The notes under the pieces were generated by a model, which saw nothing but the letters and a program-made list of their open reading frames with translations, did no database searches and was not told the DNA's origin. DNA of 64,000 bases from JACPIA01 sp964655995 (GTDB lineage Bacteria; Patescibacteriota; Minisyncoccia; Phycocordibacterales; XYD1-FULL-46-19), in assembly GCA_964655995.1 (NCBI GenBank), contig CAZZPK010000004.1:1-64000 (forward strand), written 5' to 3'. The translations under genes were made by a program, and so were the position numbers. This document shows positions 25,555 to 33,584 of the stretch, in pieces (the stretch's first letter is position 1; every line of letters starts with the position of its first letter).

Positions 25555-25935
25555 ATGCGTATCGCTGGTATAACCTTGCCCTCCAATAAGCGCCTCGAGA
25601 TTGCTTTGACAGCAATTTACGGCATTGGCCGCCCTTTGGCTCATCAGATCTTGGATCAGGCCAAGGTGGATTATGGCAAAAAAACGCCGGATATCACCAC
25701 TGACGAGGAGGCCCGGATCCGTAAAATCATCGAGAGCTTAAAAATCGAAGCCGATTTAAAGCGAGAGATTGCCGCCAATATTAAGCGGCTTAAAGATATC
25801 AAGGCTTATCGCGGCGTCCGCCACATGCGCGGGTTGCCGGTGCGTGGCCAGCGGACCAAAACCAACTCCCGCACTCGCCGCGGCAATGTCCGCAAGACGA
25901 TGGCCTCCGGCCGCAAGAAAGTAGAGAAGAAATAA
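25555..25935 (+). CDS. rpsM: 30S ribosomal protein S13
   Basis: 126 residues. MRIAGITLPSNKRLEIALTA, YGIGRPLAHQIL and the basic tail HMRGLPVRGQRTKTNSRTRRG are diagnostic. S13 lies in the head of the small subunit and contacts tRNA and 5S RNA bridges. Normal length and order. Confidence 0.97.
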   Translation: MRIAGITLPSNKRLEIALTAIYGIGRPLAHQILDQAKVDYGKKTPDITTDEEARIRKIIESLKIEADLKREIAANIKRLKDIKAYRGVRHMRGLPVRGQRTKTNSRTRRGNVRKTMASGRKKVEKK

Positions 25936-25938
25936 TAT

Positions 25939-26373
25939 ATGGGTAAAAAACGCGTTATTAAAAAAGGACAGACGGAAGGTGACACCCTCAATAAGGGCTC
26001 GCTGTCCTCTAAAGCGTCCAAGCGGCGGTTGGAGGTGGGGACAATCCATATCCAGGCCACTTATAACAACTTGTTGATGACCTTGACCGATGAAAAGGGC
26101 GGGGTTGTCCTCTCGTCCTCAAGCGGCTCTTTGGGTTTTAAGGGTTCTAAAAAGGGGACACCATTTGCTGCCGGCAAAGTGGCTGAGAATTTGCTCGATA
26201 AGGCCCAAAATTTGGGTCTTAAGGAGGTGGCGGTGGTTATTAAGGGCGTGGGCGCCGGCCGCGAGTCGGCGGTGCGCGCACTTATTGCCCGCGGCATCGC
26301 GGTAAGCTCGATTACCGACGCGACCCCAGTGCCATTTAACGGCCCTAAGCCGCCGCGGCCGCGTCGAGTCTAA
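25939..26373 (+). CDS. rpsK: 30S ribosomal protein S11
   Basis: 144 residues with a somewhat long basic N-terminal extension (1-35), then the core HIQATYNNLLMTLTDEKGG, SSGSLGFKGSKKGTPFAA and VKGVGAGRESAVRAL, ending ITDATPVPFNGPKPPRPRRV. S11 forms the platform near the 3' end of 16S rRNA. It starts 3 nt after rpsM. Confidence 0.97.
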   Translation: MGKKRVIKKGQTEGDTLNKGSLSSKASKRRLEVGTIHIQATYNNLLMTLTDEKGGVVLSSSSGSLGFKGSKKGTPFAAGKVAENLLDKAQNLGLKEVAVVIKGVGAGRESAVRALIARGIAVSSITDATPVPFNGPKPPRPRRV

Positions 26374-26402
26374 ACTTTTATTAATCACTACACGATTGAG
26401 TT

Positions 26403-27020
26403 ATGAAAACAGGTCCAAAATATAAAATTTGTCGCCGAGTAGGAGATCGCGTTTTTGGTAAATGCCAAACGACTAAATTTACCATCTCCGGCACAGAAAA
26501 ATCCCGTTCCGGCAAAAAGGGTGGCGGTCGGACCGCCACCGAGTATGGCGGCCAGCTGCTTGAGAAGCAGAAGGCCCGCTTTACTTACGGTATTACGGAA
26601 AAGCAATTTGCCCGGTATATTAAAGCCTCTCAAGCGGCGCATGGTGGCGTGCCGGCCGAGCGTCTATACTCAGCTTTGGAGAGCCGTTTAGACAACGTGG
26701 TTTATCGTCTCGGCTTGGCGCCTACCCGCCAAGCGGCCCGCCAACTGGTCTCCCACGGGCATATTACCGTTAATGAGCGCAAAGTTAAGATCCCATCTTA
26801 TACCGTCCGTTTGGGTGACCGAGTGGCTATCCGCCAAGGCAGTCGAGATAAAGGCGTTTTCCGCGCCCTGGCGGAGCGGCTGGCTGAGTGGCCGGTGCCG
26901 GAGTGGCTTGTTTTGGACGCGGCGACTTTTAGTGGGACGGTCAAAGCCTTGCCCGCTCATCCGCAAACGGCTGGCACGATCAACTTTAGTTCCATTTTGG
27001 AGTTTTATAGTCGAGTTTAA
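26403..27020 (+). CDS. rpsD: 30S ribosomal protein S4
   Basis: 205 residues. GPKYKICRRVGDRVFG leads, with KQKARFTYGITEKQFARYI. The S4 RNA-binding domain (ESRLDNVVYRLGLAPTRQAARQLVSHGHITVNERKV) and a C-terminal tail follow. S4 is a primary 16S rRNA-binding protein and often represses its own operon. A 29-nt gap precedes it. Confidence 0.97.
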   Translation: MKTGPKYKICRRVGDRVFGKCQTTKFTISGTEKSRSGKKGGGRTATEYGGQLLEKQKARFTYGITEKQFARYIKASQAAHGGVPAERLYSALESRLDNVVYRLGLAPTRQAARQLVSHGHITVNERKVKIPSYTVRLGDRVAIRQGSRDKGVFRALAERLAEWPVPEWLVLDAATFSGTVKALPAHPQTAGTINFSSILEFYSRV

Positions 27021-27050
27021 AATTTATTATTTTTTAAATAATTTAAATTT

Positions 27051-28001
27051 ATGTCTGATCTAAATATCATTTTGCCATCAAAGCCGATCGCCGTGTCCGA
27101 GTCTGAGACCGAGGGTGTTTATGAGATCGAGGGTTTATACCCGGGTTACGGCCACACTTTAGGCAACTCGCTCCGCCGCATTATTTTGTCGTCGCTGCCC
27201 GGCTATGCCGTAACCGCGGTTAAGATTGCCGGCGTCAGCCATGAGTTCTCCACTATCCCGGGGGTCAAGGAGGATGTGGTGGCAATCATTCTCAACTTAA
27301 AACGCGTCCGCTTTAAGGTGGTGGGCGATGAGCCGCTTACGGTTAATCTTAAAATCAAGGGCCCTAAAACGGTAACGGCCGGCGACATTGAGACCCCGGG
27401 CCAAGTGGAGGTAGTCAACAAAGATCAGGTCATTGCCACTATTACCGACAAAAACACCAGCTTGGAAATGGAAATCACTTTGGAAAAAGGCTTGGGCTAT
27501 GTCCCCAAGGAGGTGCTCCAAAAAGACAAAGTGGAGATCGGCACTATCGCTTTAGACGCTATTTTTACTCCAATCCGCCGAGTGAGCTACGAGGTGGAGC
27601 CGATGCGCGTGGGCAATCGGACTAACTTTAACAAATTACGCCTGACTATTGAGACCGATGGCGTAGTCTCACCCCGCGAGGCCTTAACTCGCTCCATCGA
27701 GATTATGATCAGCCAACTCCAGGCCATTGTCGGCTTTAAGGAGTCAGAGACCACTCTTGATGATGCCGCTCTCGCCGGGGCCGAAGGAGGCGCCGACAGC
27801 GATTTAGCCAAAGTCCGGATCGAGGATTTGGACCTCTCTGTCCGCACCATGAAGGCGTTGACCGGCGCCTCGATCCGCACCATTGGCGGCTTGATGCGCA
27901 AGAAGGAAGATGATTTACTCGAGGTTGATGGTCTGGGTCAAAAGGGCTTGGAGGAGATCAAGGAGGCTTTAGCGCTCCGCGGTATTGTGCTCAAAAAATA
28001 A
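27051..28001 (+). CDS. rpoA: RNA polymerase alpha subunit
   Basis: 316 residues. The N-terminal assembly domain has GLYPGYGHTLGNSLRRIILSS and VKEDVVAIILNLK. The C-terminal domain that contacts DNA and activators is complete (IEDLDLSVRTMKAL, DDLLEVDGLGQKGLEEIKEAL). It sits in the usual place between rpsD and rplQ. Confidence 0.97.
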   Translation: MSDLNIILPSKPIAVSESETEGVYEIEGLYPGYGHTLGNSLRRIILSSLPGYAVTAVKIAGVSHEFSTIPGVKEDVVAIILNLKRVRFKVVGDEPLTVNLKIKGPKTVTAGDIETPGQVEVVNKDQVIATITDKNTSLEMEITLEKGLGYVPKEVLQKDKVEIGTIALDAIFTPIRRVSYEVEPMRVGNRTNFNKLRLTIETDGVVSPREALTRSIEIMISQLQAIVGFKESETTLDDAALAGAEGGADSDLAKVRIEDLDLSVRTMKALTGASIRTIGGLMRKKEDDLLEVDGLGQKGLEEIKEALALRGIVLKK

Positions 28002-28007
28002 TCATTT

Positions 28008-28361
28008 ATGCGTCACCACCGCAAAATCAAAAAATTAGGCCGCGAGCGCAAAGCGCGTACCGCTTTGATGCGCTCTTTGCTGGTGGCGCTTATTTTGGAG
28101 GAAAAAATAAAAACCACCGAGGCTAAGGCCAAAGCCACTCGGCCGCTGGTTGAAAAGATGGTTACTCTCGCCAAGCGCGGCAATTTAAGCGCTCATAAGC
28201 TCCTGACCTCGCGCTTGGGCGGCAATGAGCGGGCGGCTAAAAAATTAATCGACGTTATTGCCAAACGGCAAGCCGATCGGCCGGGCGGCTATACCCGCAT
28301 TATTAAATTGCCGGCGCGCCAAGGCGATGCGAGCCCGATGGCTTATATTGAATTTGTTTAA
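28008..28361 (+). CDS. rplQ: 50S ribosomal protein L17
   Basis: 117 residues. MRHHRKIKKLGRERKART, ATRPLVEKMVTLAKRG and the end GDASPMAYIEFV identify L17, located near the peptide exit tunnel. It starts 6 nt after rpoA. The length is typical. Confidence 0.97.
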   Translation: MRHHRKIKKLGRERKARTALMRSLLVALILEEKIKTTEAKAKATRPLVEKMVTLAKRGNLSAHKLLTSRLGGNERAAKKLIDVIAKRQADRPGGYTRIIKLPARQGDASPMAYIEFV

Positions 28362-28365
28362 ATTT

Positions 28366-28716
28366 ATGGCTACCAATCACACCATTGACGCAACAGGTAA
28401 AAGTTTAGGTCGCTTGGCTACCGAGGCGGCGCTCCTTTTGCGCGGCAAGCGCTCACCACAATTTGCCCGCCATATGGCCTCCGGCAACACGGTAACGATC
28501 ACCAATGTCTCTAAGCTCAAGCTCTCCGGCACCAAAATGGCAACCAAGCGTTACAAGCGCTACAGCGGTTACCCTGGGGGCTTAAAAGTGGAGTCGCCAG
28601 TTAAGGTGGTGGCTAAAAAGGGCTATGCCGAGCTCGTCCGCCGGGCGGTGCGCGGGATGCTGCCGGCTAACCGCTTGCGCCGCGACTGGCTTAAGCATTT
28701 GATTATCACCGACTAA
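28366..28716 (+). CDS. rplM: 50S ribosomal protein L13
   Basis: 116 residues, shorter than the usual about 142. TIDATGKSLGRLATEAALLLRGK and RAVRGMLPANRLRRDWLKHL are diagnostic. I start at ATG 28366, 4 nt after rplQ; a longer in-frame start at 28258 would lie inside rplQ. The protein stops soon after the RDWLKHL segment, so the usual C-terminal tail is missing. Confidence 0.95.
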   Translation: MATNHTIDATGKSLGRLATEAALLLRGKRSPQFARHMASGNTVTITNVSKLKLSGTKMATKRYKRYSGYPGGLKVESPVKVVAKKGYAELVRRAVRGMLPANRLRRDWLKHLIITD

Positions 28717-28721
28717 ATTTT

Positions 28722-29129
28722 ATGACTAAAGCGACTGATAAAAAATACGTAGAGGGTGTGGGGCGACGTAAAACCGCGATAGCGCGAGTGCGCATTACGC
28801 CCGGCACCAAAGGCGAATTGGTTATTAACAACAAGCCGCTTAAAACCTATTTCCCAACTTTGGCTTTGCAAGAAAAAGCTTTGGCCGCCGCCAATTTGAC
28901 CAAAATGGATGGCGCCGTCGTTATCTCGGTTAAAGTCACCGGCGGCGGGATTAGCGCCCAAGCCGAGGCGGTGCGCATGGGCTTGGCTCGCGCGCTGGCA
29001 CTTTGGAAGCCGGAACTCCGCGCTCCGCTTAAAACGGCTAAATACCTCTCGCGTGATTCTCGGATGAAAGAGCGCCGCAAATTCGGTCTCAAAAAAGCCC
29101 GCAAGGCCCCTCAGTGGAGCAAGCGTTAA
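28722..29129 (+). CDS. rpsI: 30S ribosomal protein S9
   Basis: 135 residues. YVEGVGRRKTAIARVRITPG, TGGGISAQAEAVRMGLARAL and the basic C-terminal tail ending QWSKR, which reaches toward P-site tRNA, identify S9. Five bases after rplM. A short CAAGGC/GCCTTG hairpin (29133-29147) follows and may end the operon. Confidence 0.97.
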   Translation: MTKATDKKYVEGVGRRKTAIARVRITPGTKGELVINNKPLKTYFPTLALQEKALAAANLTKMDGAVVISVKVTGGGISAQAEAVRMGLARALALWKPELRAPLKTAKYLSRDSRMKERRKFGLKKARKAPQWSKR

Positions 29130-29196
29130 TGCCAAGGCGAGGCCTTGACATTGGGGAGTAGATTGACAGCCTTGGTATAATGAGTATGCTAGGGGT

Positions 29197-29736
29197 ATGG
29201 AATTATTGCCCAGCGGCCAAACTCGCCCCAGCCTTAAGTGGTACTTATCGGTTGCAGTTGCGGTCTCTCTTATAGTCGGCTTTATTGTTGGCTGGCTCTC
29301 GGCCGGCGCCCGTCTCGGCGCCGGCGGGCCTGGCGGCTCTTTGGTCGATAAAATCAAAAATAATTTAAGCGCGACCACCACCACTACCACCGCCGGCGCA
29401 CTAGCAAACTTTACTGTCCTAGACCAGCCGCCGGGTAATCAAGTTTTGATTCGGGATGTCGCCATTACGGGTCAGGTGTGGCTGGCAGTGTACGAGGACA
29501 GAGAGGGCGAGCCGGGTAATGTGTTGGGCGCCGTCTTTGTCCGTCCGGGCACTTATCCTGCTCTGGCGATACCTCTGCTCCGCAACACCGTTGACGACTT
29601 GCCTTATTACGTTCAAGCTCACACCGACGACGGCGATGGCATGTTTGACTACCGCCAAGACCAGCTAATTAAAGATCTCTCGCTTGCGGCCGGCACTTTT
29701 ACCACTAAATCTACCGGCTCGCGCGGCGACAACTAA
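29197..29736 (+). CDS. Anchored protein with DUF7282-like domain
   Basis: The 179-residue protein has a membrane helix (about 16-38), a Gly/Thr-rich linker with a run of six threonines, and an outer domain. VLDQPPGNQVLIRDVAITGQ, YEDREGEPGNVLGAVFVRPG and AHTDDGDGMFDYRQDQLI resemble the DUF7282 type of beta-sandwich. Family by pattern only; function unknown. A TATAAT (29176-29181) and an AGGGG ribosome-like site precede the ATG. Confidence 0.65.
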   Translation: MELLPSGQTRPSLKWYLSVAVAVSLIVGFIVGWLSAGARLGAGGPGGSLVDKIKNNLSATTTTTTAGALANFTVLDQPPGNQVLIRDVAITGQVWLAVYEDREGEPGNVLGAVFVRPGTYPALAIPLLRNTVDDLPYYVQAHTDDGDGMFDYRQDQLIKDLSLAAGTFTTKSTGSRGDN

Positions 29737-29756
29737 CTTATTTAATAAGAACCGCT

Positions 29757-30293
29757 ATGGACCAAGATGATTTAAACCCATCAGATGATATTGTGGTGGA
29801 TGAGGAACTCGAGGCCCCGGCCGGAGCGATTAAAAAACTGCGTGCCAAGCTTAAGGTTTGTGAGAATGAACGGGCGGAGTACTTGGCTGGCTGGCAACGC
29901 GCCAAGGCCGATCTTATAAACGAGAAGCGTCAATTTGACGACGAGCGCCGAGCGCTCCTGGACCGCTCGCTCGAGCTTGTTTTGGGACGGTTTTTTATCT
30001 TAGCCGATCATTTTGAGAGCGCGATGGCCGCCAAGGAGGCCTGGGCCGAAGCACCGCCTAATTGGCGCCAAGGCATTGAGGGCATTTACCGCGAACTCCT
30101 CAGTATTTTTAAAGAGTATGGAGTGGAGCCCGAGGCACCGGCGGTTGGAGAGCTCTTTGATCCCGCGCGAGACCACTCGGTTGGCACGGTCTCGGGAGGC
30201 CAGGAGGGTACAATTGCCCAAGTGATTCAAAAAGGTTATCGGCGCAACGGCAAAATATTGCGCCCCACCCAAGTTAAAGTCTTTAACAGCTAA
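29757..30293 (+). CDS. grpE: Nucleotide exchange factor GrpE
   Basis: 178 residues. An N-terminal coiled coil (about 20-65) is followed by the four-helix bundle and beta-wing (GIEGIYRELLSIFKEYGVEP, FDPARDHSVGTVSGGQEG, QVIQKGYRRNGKILRPTQVKV). It releases ADP from DnaK. It lies 17 nt before dnaK, with dnaJ about 1.4 kb beyond dnaK. Confidence 0.93.
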   Translation: MDQDDLNPSDDIVVDEELEAPAGAIKKLRAKLKVCENERAEYLAGWQRAKADLINEKRQFDDERRALLDRSLELVLGRFFILADHFESAMAAKEAWAEAPPNWRQGIEGIYRELLSIFKEYGVEPEAPAVGELFDPARDHSVGTVSGGQEGTIAQVIQKGYRRNGKILRPTQVKVFNS

Positions 30294-30310
30294 TCAAAAA
30301 ACAAAAATAT

Positions 30311-32197
30311 ATGGCAAAAATTTTAGGCATTGACTTAGGTACTACCAACTCGGCGATGGCTTATGTGGCCGGCGGCGAGCCCAAGATTATTGAAAACAGC
30401 GAGGGCGTCCGCACCACGCCCTCAATTGCCGCGATATCCAAAACCGGCGAGCGCTTGGTGGGCCTTTTGGCCAAGCGCCAAGCGATTACCAACCCACTTA
30501 ACACCATTTACGGCATCAAGCGCTTAATGGGCCACAAGTTTGACGACCCGAATGTGCAAAAAGATAAGGGGCTAGTACCGTTTGCCATTGAGTGCGCCGA
30601 TGATGGCGGAGTTAAGGTCAAGTTGGGCGACAAATTTTACCGTCCGGAGGAGATCTCGGCGATGATTTTGAGTAAATTAAAACATGATGCCGAGGCCAAA
30701 TTGGGCGAGAAGATCGAAGAGGCAGTGATTACCGTACCGGCCTACTTTGACGACTCGCAACGCCAGGCCACCAAGCATGCCGGGGAGATTGCCGGCTTTA
30801 AGGTGCGCCGGATCATCAACGAGCCAACGGCGGCGGCGCTTGCTTACGGTCTAAACAAAAAGAAAAACGAGCAAGTGGTCGTTTACGACTTTGGCGGTGG
30901 TACCTTTGACGTCTCGGTACTCGACATTGCCGGTGGTGAGGACGAGCAAAGTGTGGAGGTTAAGTCCACCGATGGCGACTCACACATGGGCGGCGAGGAT
31001 ATCGATCAAAAAATTATCGCCTGGATTGCCGCCGAGTTTAAAAAAGAGTCGGGAATCGACGTGAGCAAAGACGAGCTCGCTCTCCAGCGCCTTAAAGAGG
31101 CCGCCGAAAAAGCTAAGCACGAGCTCTCGACGGTTATGGAGACGGAAATCAATATCCCGTTTATCACCTCCGATGCCTCTGGGCCGCGCCACCTGCTTTT
31201 AAAAATGACGCGGGCCAAACTGGAGGAACTAGCCGCCGAGTATGTGGAGCGCTCAATTGAGATCACTAAGCGGGCACTCGACGCCTCGGGTTACAAAACC
31301 GGCGATATTGACGAGATTATTTTAGTCGGCGGCCAGACCCGGATGCCGGCGATCCAAGAAGCAGTTAAAAAGCTGTTTGGCAAAGCGCCCAATCTCTCGA
31401 TTAATCCCGATGAGGTGGTGGCGCTTGGCGCAGCGGTACAGGCAGGCATCTTCCAAGGTGATGTTAAAGATGTGCTCTTGCTTGACGTGACGCCGCTCTC
31501 GCTTGGTATTGAGACCTTAGGCGGCGTGGCCACCAAAGTGATTGAGAAAAATACCACCATCCCGACCTCGCGCTCACAAGTCTTTTCCACCGCGGCGGAC
31601 AATCAGACCTCGGTGGAGATACACATTGTCCAGGGCGAGCGCGAGCTGGCCAGCGACAACAAGAGCTTGGGCCGCTTTATTTTAGACGGCATCCCACCGG
31701 CGCCGCGCGGCATGCCGCAGGTGGAGGTGACTTTTGACCTCGATGCCAACGGCATTTTAAACGTTAAGGCTAAAGATAAAACGAGCGGTAAAGAGCAGTC
31801 GGTGCGCATTGAGGCCCAAACCTCGCTCTCCAAAGAGGATATCGAAAGGATGAAAAAGGATGCCGAGCTCCACGCCGAGGAGGATAAAAAGAAAAAGGAA
31901 ATGATTGAAGCTAAAAATACCGCTGATCAAATGATTTATACGGCCGAGAAGGCGTTGACTGATGCCGGCGATAAAGTGAGCGCCGAGATTAAAACTGAAG
32001 TTAATTCTAAAATAGAGGAGGTTAAAAAAGTAAAAGAGAGTGGCGATAAAGAGGCGATAATGAAGGCCGTTAGCGAGCTCTCACAAGCGATGTCTAAGAT
32101 CGGTGCCGCCATGTCTCAACAAACGCCACCAGCCGGCGAGGAGCCTAAACAAGATGGAGGCGAAGGTGACGTCAGAGACGCCGAGACTAAAGAATAA
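30311..32197 (+). CDS. dnaK: Chaperone DnaK (Hsp70)
   Basis: 628 residues, full length. ILGIDLGTTNSAMAYV is the phosphate-1 loop, VYDFGGGTFDVSVLDI phosphate-2 and ILVGGQTRMPAIQ the adenosine loop. The linker DVLLLDVTPLSLGIET joins the substrate-binding domain and a helical lid ending in a Gly/Glu-rich tail. It folds proteins with GrpE and DnaJ. No CIRCE element or HrcA gene is visible nearby. Confidence 0.97.
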   Translation: MAKILGIDLGTTNSAMAYVAGGEPKIIENSEGVRTTPSIAAISKTGERLVGLLAKRQAITNPLNTIYGIKRLMGHKFDDPNVQKDKGLVPFAIECADDGGVKVKLGDKFYRPEEISAMILSKLKHDAEAKLGEKIEEAVITVPAYFDDSQRQATKHAGEIAGFKVRRIINEPTAAALAYGLNKKKNEQVVVYDFGGGTFDVSVLDIAGGEDEQSVEVKSTDGDSHMGGEDIDQKIIAWIAAEFKKESGIDVSKDELALQRLKEAAEKAKHELSTVMETEINIPFITSDASGPRHLLLKMTRAKLEELAAEYVERSIEITKRALDASGYKTGDIDEIILVGGQTRMPAIQEAVKKLFGKAPNLSINPDEVVALGAAVQAGIFQGDVKDVLLLDVTPLSLGIETLGGVATKVIEKNTTIPTSRSQVFSTAADNQTSVEIHIVQGERELASDNKSLGRFILDGIPPAPRGMPQVEVTFDLDANGILNVKAKDKTSGKEQSVRIEAQTSLSKEDIERMKKDAELHAEEDKKKKEMIEAKNTADQMIYTAEKALTDAGDKVSAEIKTEVNSKIEEVKKVKESGDKEAIMKAVSELSQAMSKIGAAMSQQTPPAGEEPKQDGGEGDVRDAETKE

Positions 32198-32228
32198 GAA
32201 AACACCGCCGCGATTTCTCGCGACGGTG
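32196..32228. terminator. Hairpin between convergent dnaK and a minus-strand gene
   Basis: CACCGCCGCGA (32203-32213) pairs with TCGCGACGGTG (32218-32228) with one mismatch. The minus strand continues TTTTCTTATTC, so it best serves the minus-strand gene, but it also lies 6 nt after dnaK. Confidence 0.65.
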
Positions 32229-32242
32229 GGTAAAGTCTAGTT

Positions 32243-32689
32243 TTAACTAAAATCTACGTCTAGTGGGAGGTGCTTCAACATAGATTCGGCCACTCGTCGA
32301 TTTTTTCTACAAATTTCGATCAAGATGGCCATTGTCCTAGTCGCGTCTTTCTTAAATCTCTCTTCTAAGACGCGGACCAACTCTCGACAGTCCTTATCTT
32401 GAATTGGATATTGAATGGCCAATAAAGCCGAAGCGATCAGCTTAGGATTTGCCTCCCAAAAATAAGGAGGCAAGATGAACCCACCAAGTCCATAGACATA
32501 ATAAATGTCACCGTCCAGCAGAGTCTTTTGGGCATCCTGTAATTGTTGTTGTGAAGCCAAACGGAGTAGAGACTCAAGGTGAAGAATAGATTCACTTCTC
32601 TTTTTTCTACCCCTCTCCCTCTCGGATTTAAGATGTGGTGGTAGTATAAACACAAAAAACACAATCCCCAACAGAATAAATATTTCCAC
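32243..32689 (-). CDS. Uncharacterised membrane-anchored protein, 148 aa
   Basis: I do not recognise this protein. It begins at GTG (VEIFILLGIVFFVF), has one N-terminal membrane helix (about 3-18), and then a basic, helical cytoplasmic part. A GGAAGAGG ribosome site precedes the start. A long, hairpin-rich leader (32708-32781) and a TTGACT-N17-TAGTAT promoter (32830-32858) lie upstream. A perfect 36-bp palindrome sits one base beyond the -35 box. Confidence 0.6.
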   Translation of the reverse strand: MEIFILLGIVFFVFILPPHLKSERERGRKKRSESILHLESLLRLASQQQLQDAQKTLLDGDIYYVYGLGGFILPPYFWEANPKLIASALLAIQYPIQDKDCRELVRVLEERFKKDATRTMAILIEICRKNRRVAESMLKHLPLDVDFS

Positions 32690-32707
32690 CTCTTCCTTAC
32701 CTTTCTA

Positions 32708-32781
32708 CTACCGCGGGGGTAGCTCATGGTTGATCTCTGCCGGGGGCAGACTCCGCCAATTGGCGGATTGGGGGTGGCCCC
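32708..32781 (-). promoter_or_regulatory. Leader with four consecutive hairpins
   Basis: In the 5' leader of the minus-strand gene four short stems follow each other: GGGG/CCCC (32771-32781), TCCGCCAATTGGCGGA (32752-32767), CTGCC/GGCAG (32737-32749) and CTACC/GGTAG (32708-32722). None has a T-run. This looks like a structured 5' UTR; no known riboswitch is recognised. Confidence 0.5.
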
Positions 32782-32829
32782 AAACCAACTGATTTTTAAG
32801 GTCCTACTCATTCAGACCCTCTATCTGCC

Positions 32830-32858
32830 ATACTATCATATCTATTAATATTAGTCAA
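32830..32858 (-). promoter_or_regulatory. Promoter of the 148-aa gene
   Basis: On the minus strand TTGACT (32853-32858), 17-nt spacer, TAGTAT (32830-32835). The -35 box abuts the palindrome at 32860. Confidence 0.6.
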
Positions 32859-32859
32859 T

Positions 32860-32895
32860 AGTCTCTATTTTCTACGATCGTAGAAAATAGAGACT
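32860..32895. repeat. Perfect 36-bp palindrome
   Basis: Each half is 18 nt: AGTCTCTATTTTCTACGA, then its exact reverse complement, centred between 32877 and 32878. The core TACGATCGTA is shared with the element family at 211, 47074 and 47688, but the arms differ. It lies in a divergent intergenic region beside the minus-strand promoter. Confidence 0.85.
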
Positions 32896-32965
32896 TTGAG
32901 AAGAGTGGCAAATATAACCTTATTTTTCAACAACGAGACTAAGCCCCGTTGTATAAGAGACAGAA

Positions 32966-32996
32966 TTGACTTTTGTCTCAAAAAGACTAGTATAAA
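32966..32996 (+). promoter_or_regulatory. Promoter of the CYTH gene
   Basis: TTGACT (32966-32971) with TAGTAT (32989-32994, spacer 17) or TATAAA (32991-32996). The ATG at 33005 follows 8-10 nt later, so the transcript may be leaderless. A small ACAACG/CGTTGT hairpin (32930-32952) is upstream. Confidence 0.55.
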
Positions 32997-33004
32997 TCTT
33001 GTTT

Positions 33005-33577
33005 ATGATTGAAAACAGAAAAATTGAAACGGAGGTAAAGTTAGAGCTTACTCAAAGTGAGTTTGACCAGGTTTTGAGTGTTCTTCAAACCAAAGGTTTT
33101 ACATTAACAAAAGAGTCTAGACTTAATGATAACTTTTTTAACATCAAACAGTTTGATGAGAAGGGTTGGAATTTTACTCGCATCCGAGTCTATAACGAGA
33201 GCGAGTATGAGAAAACAGACAAGATTTGGAAATTAGATGCTCAAGGTAATCGGGTCCGAGAGGAAAAGGAATTCCCATCCTCAGTTGAGGAGTTAACTAG
33301 TTTAAAGAGTATCGAACCAACTCACTTTTCACTTAACAAAGAGCGGGTAGATTATAGTGGCACTGCTTTAGATTATCCAGCTGTAATTTCATTAGACACT
33401 GTTGTTTTCCCTGACGAAACTCGTTATTTTATGGAGTGTGAGATTGAGGTAGATGAGGCAGAAAGTCATGAGATTAGACCAAAATTAAAACAATGGATGT
33501 TAGACACTTTTAATTTAAGCGATCGCCCAGAAGGTATCGGAATGTTGCGCTTAGTGATGTCAAAAATCGAAAAATAA
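33005..33577 (+). CDS. CYTH-domain protein
   Basis: 190 residues covering one CYTH (class IV adenylate cyclase/thiamine triphosphatase-like) tunnel domain. The ExExK signature is E8-T-E10-V-K12. Later charged strands (FTRIRVYNESEYEKTDKIWKL, EEKEFPSSVEE, ETRYFMECEIEVDE) fit the family, which acts on triphosphate substrates with metal ions. The exact substrate is unknown. The start is ATG 33005; a TTG two codons earlier is less likely. AT-rich relative to dnaJ, which follows after 7 nt. Confidence 0.75.
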   Translation: MIENRKIETEVKLELTQSEFDQVLSVLQTKGFTLTKESRLNDNFFNIKQFDEKGWNFTRIRVYNESEYEKTDKIWKLDAQGNRVREEKEFPSSVEELTSLKSIEPTHFSLNKERVDYSGTALDYPAVISLDTVVFPDETRYFMECEIEVDEAESHEIRPKLKQWMLDTFNLSDRPEGIGMLRLVMSKIEK

Positions 33578-33584
33578 AAACTAA

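Noticed and set aside
28713..29390. 225-residue open frame antisense to rpsI
   Set aside because: The strand is fully explained by rpsI and the following gene; no start signal.
32437..32811. Longer minus-strand reading upstream of the 148-aa gene
   Set aside because: It is in another frame, crosses the hairpin leader and has no ribosome site. The GTG at 32689 with GGAAGAGG is better.
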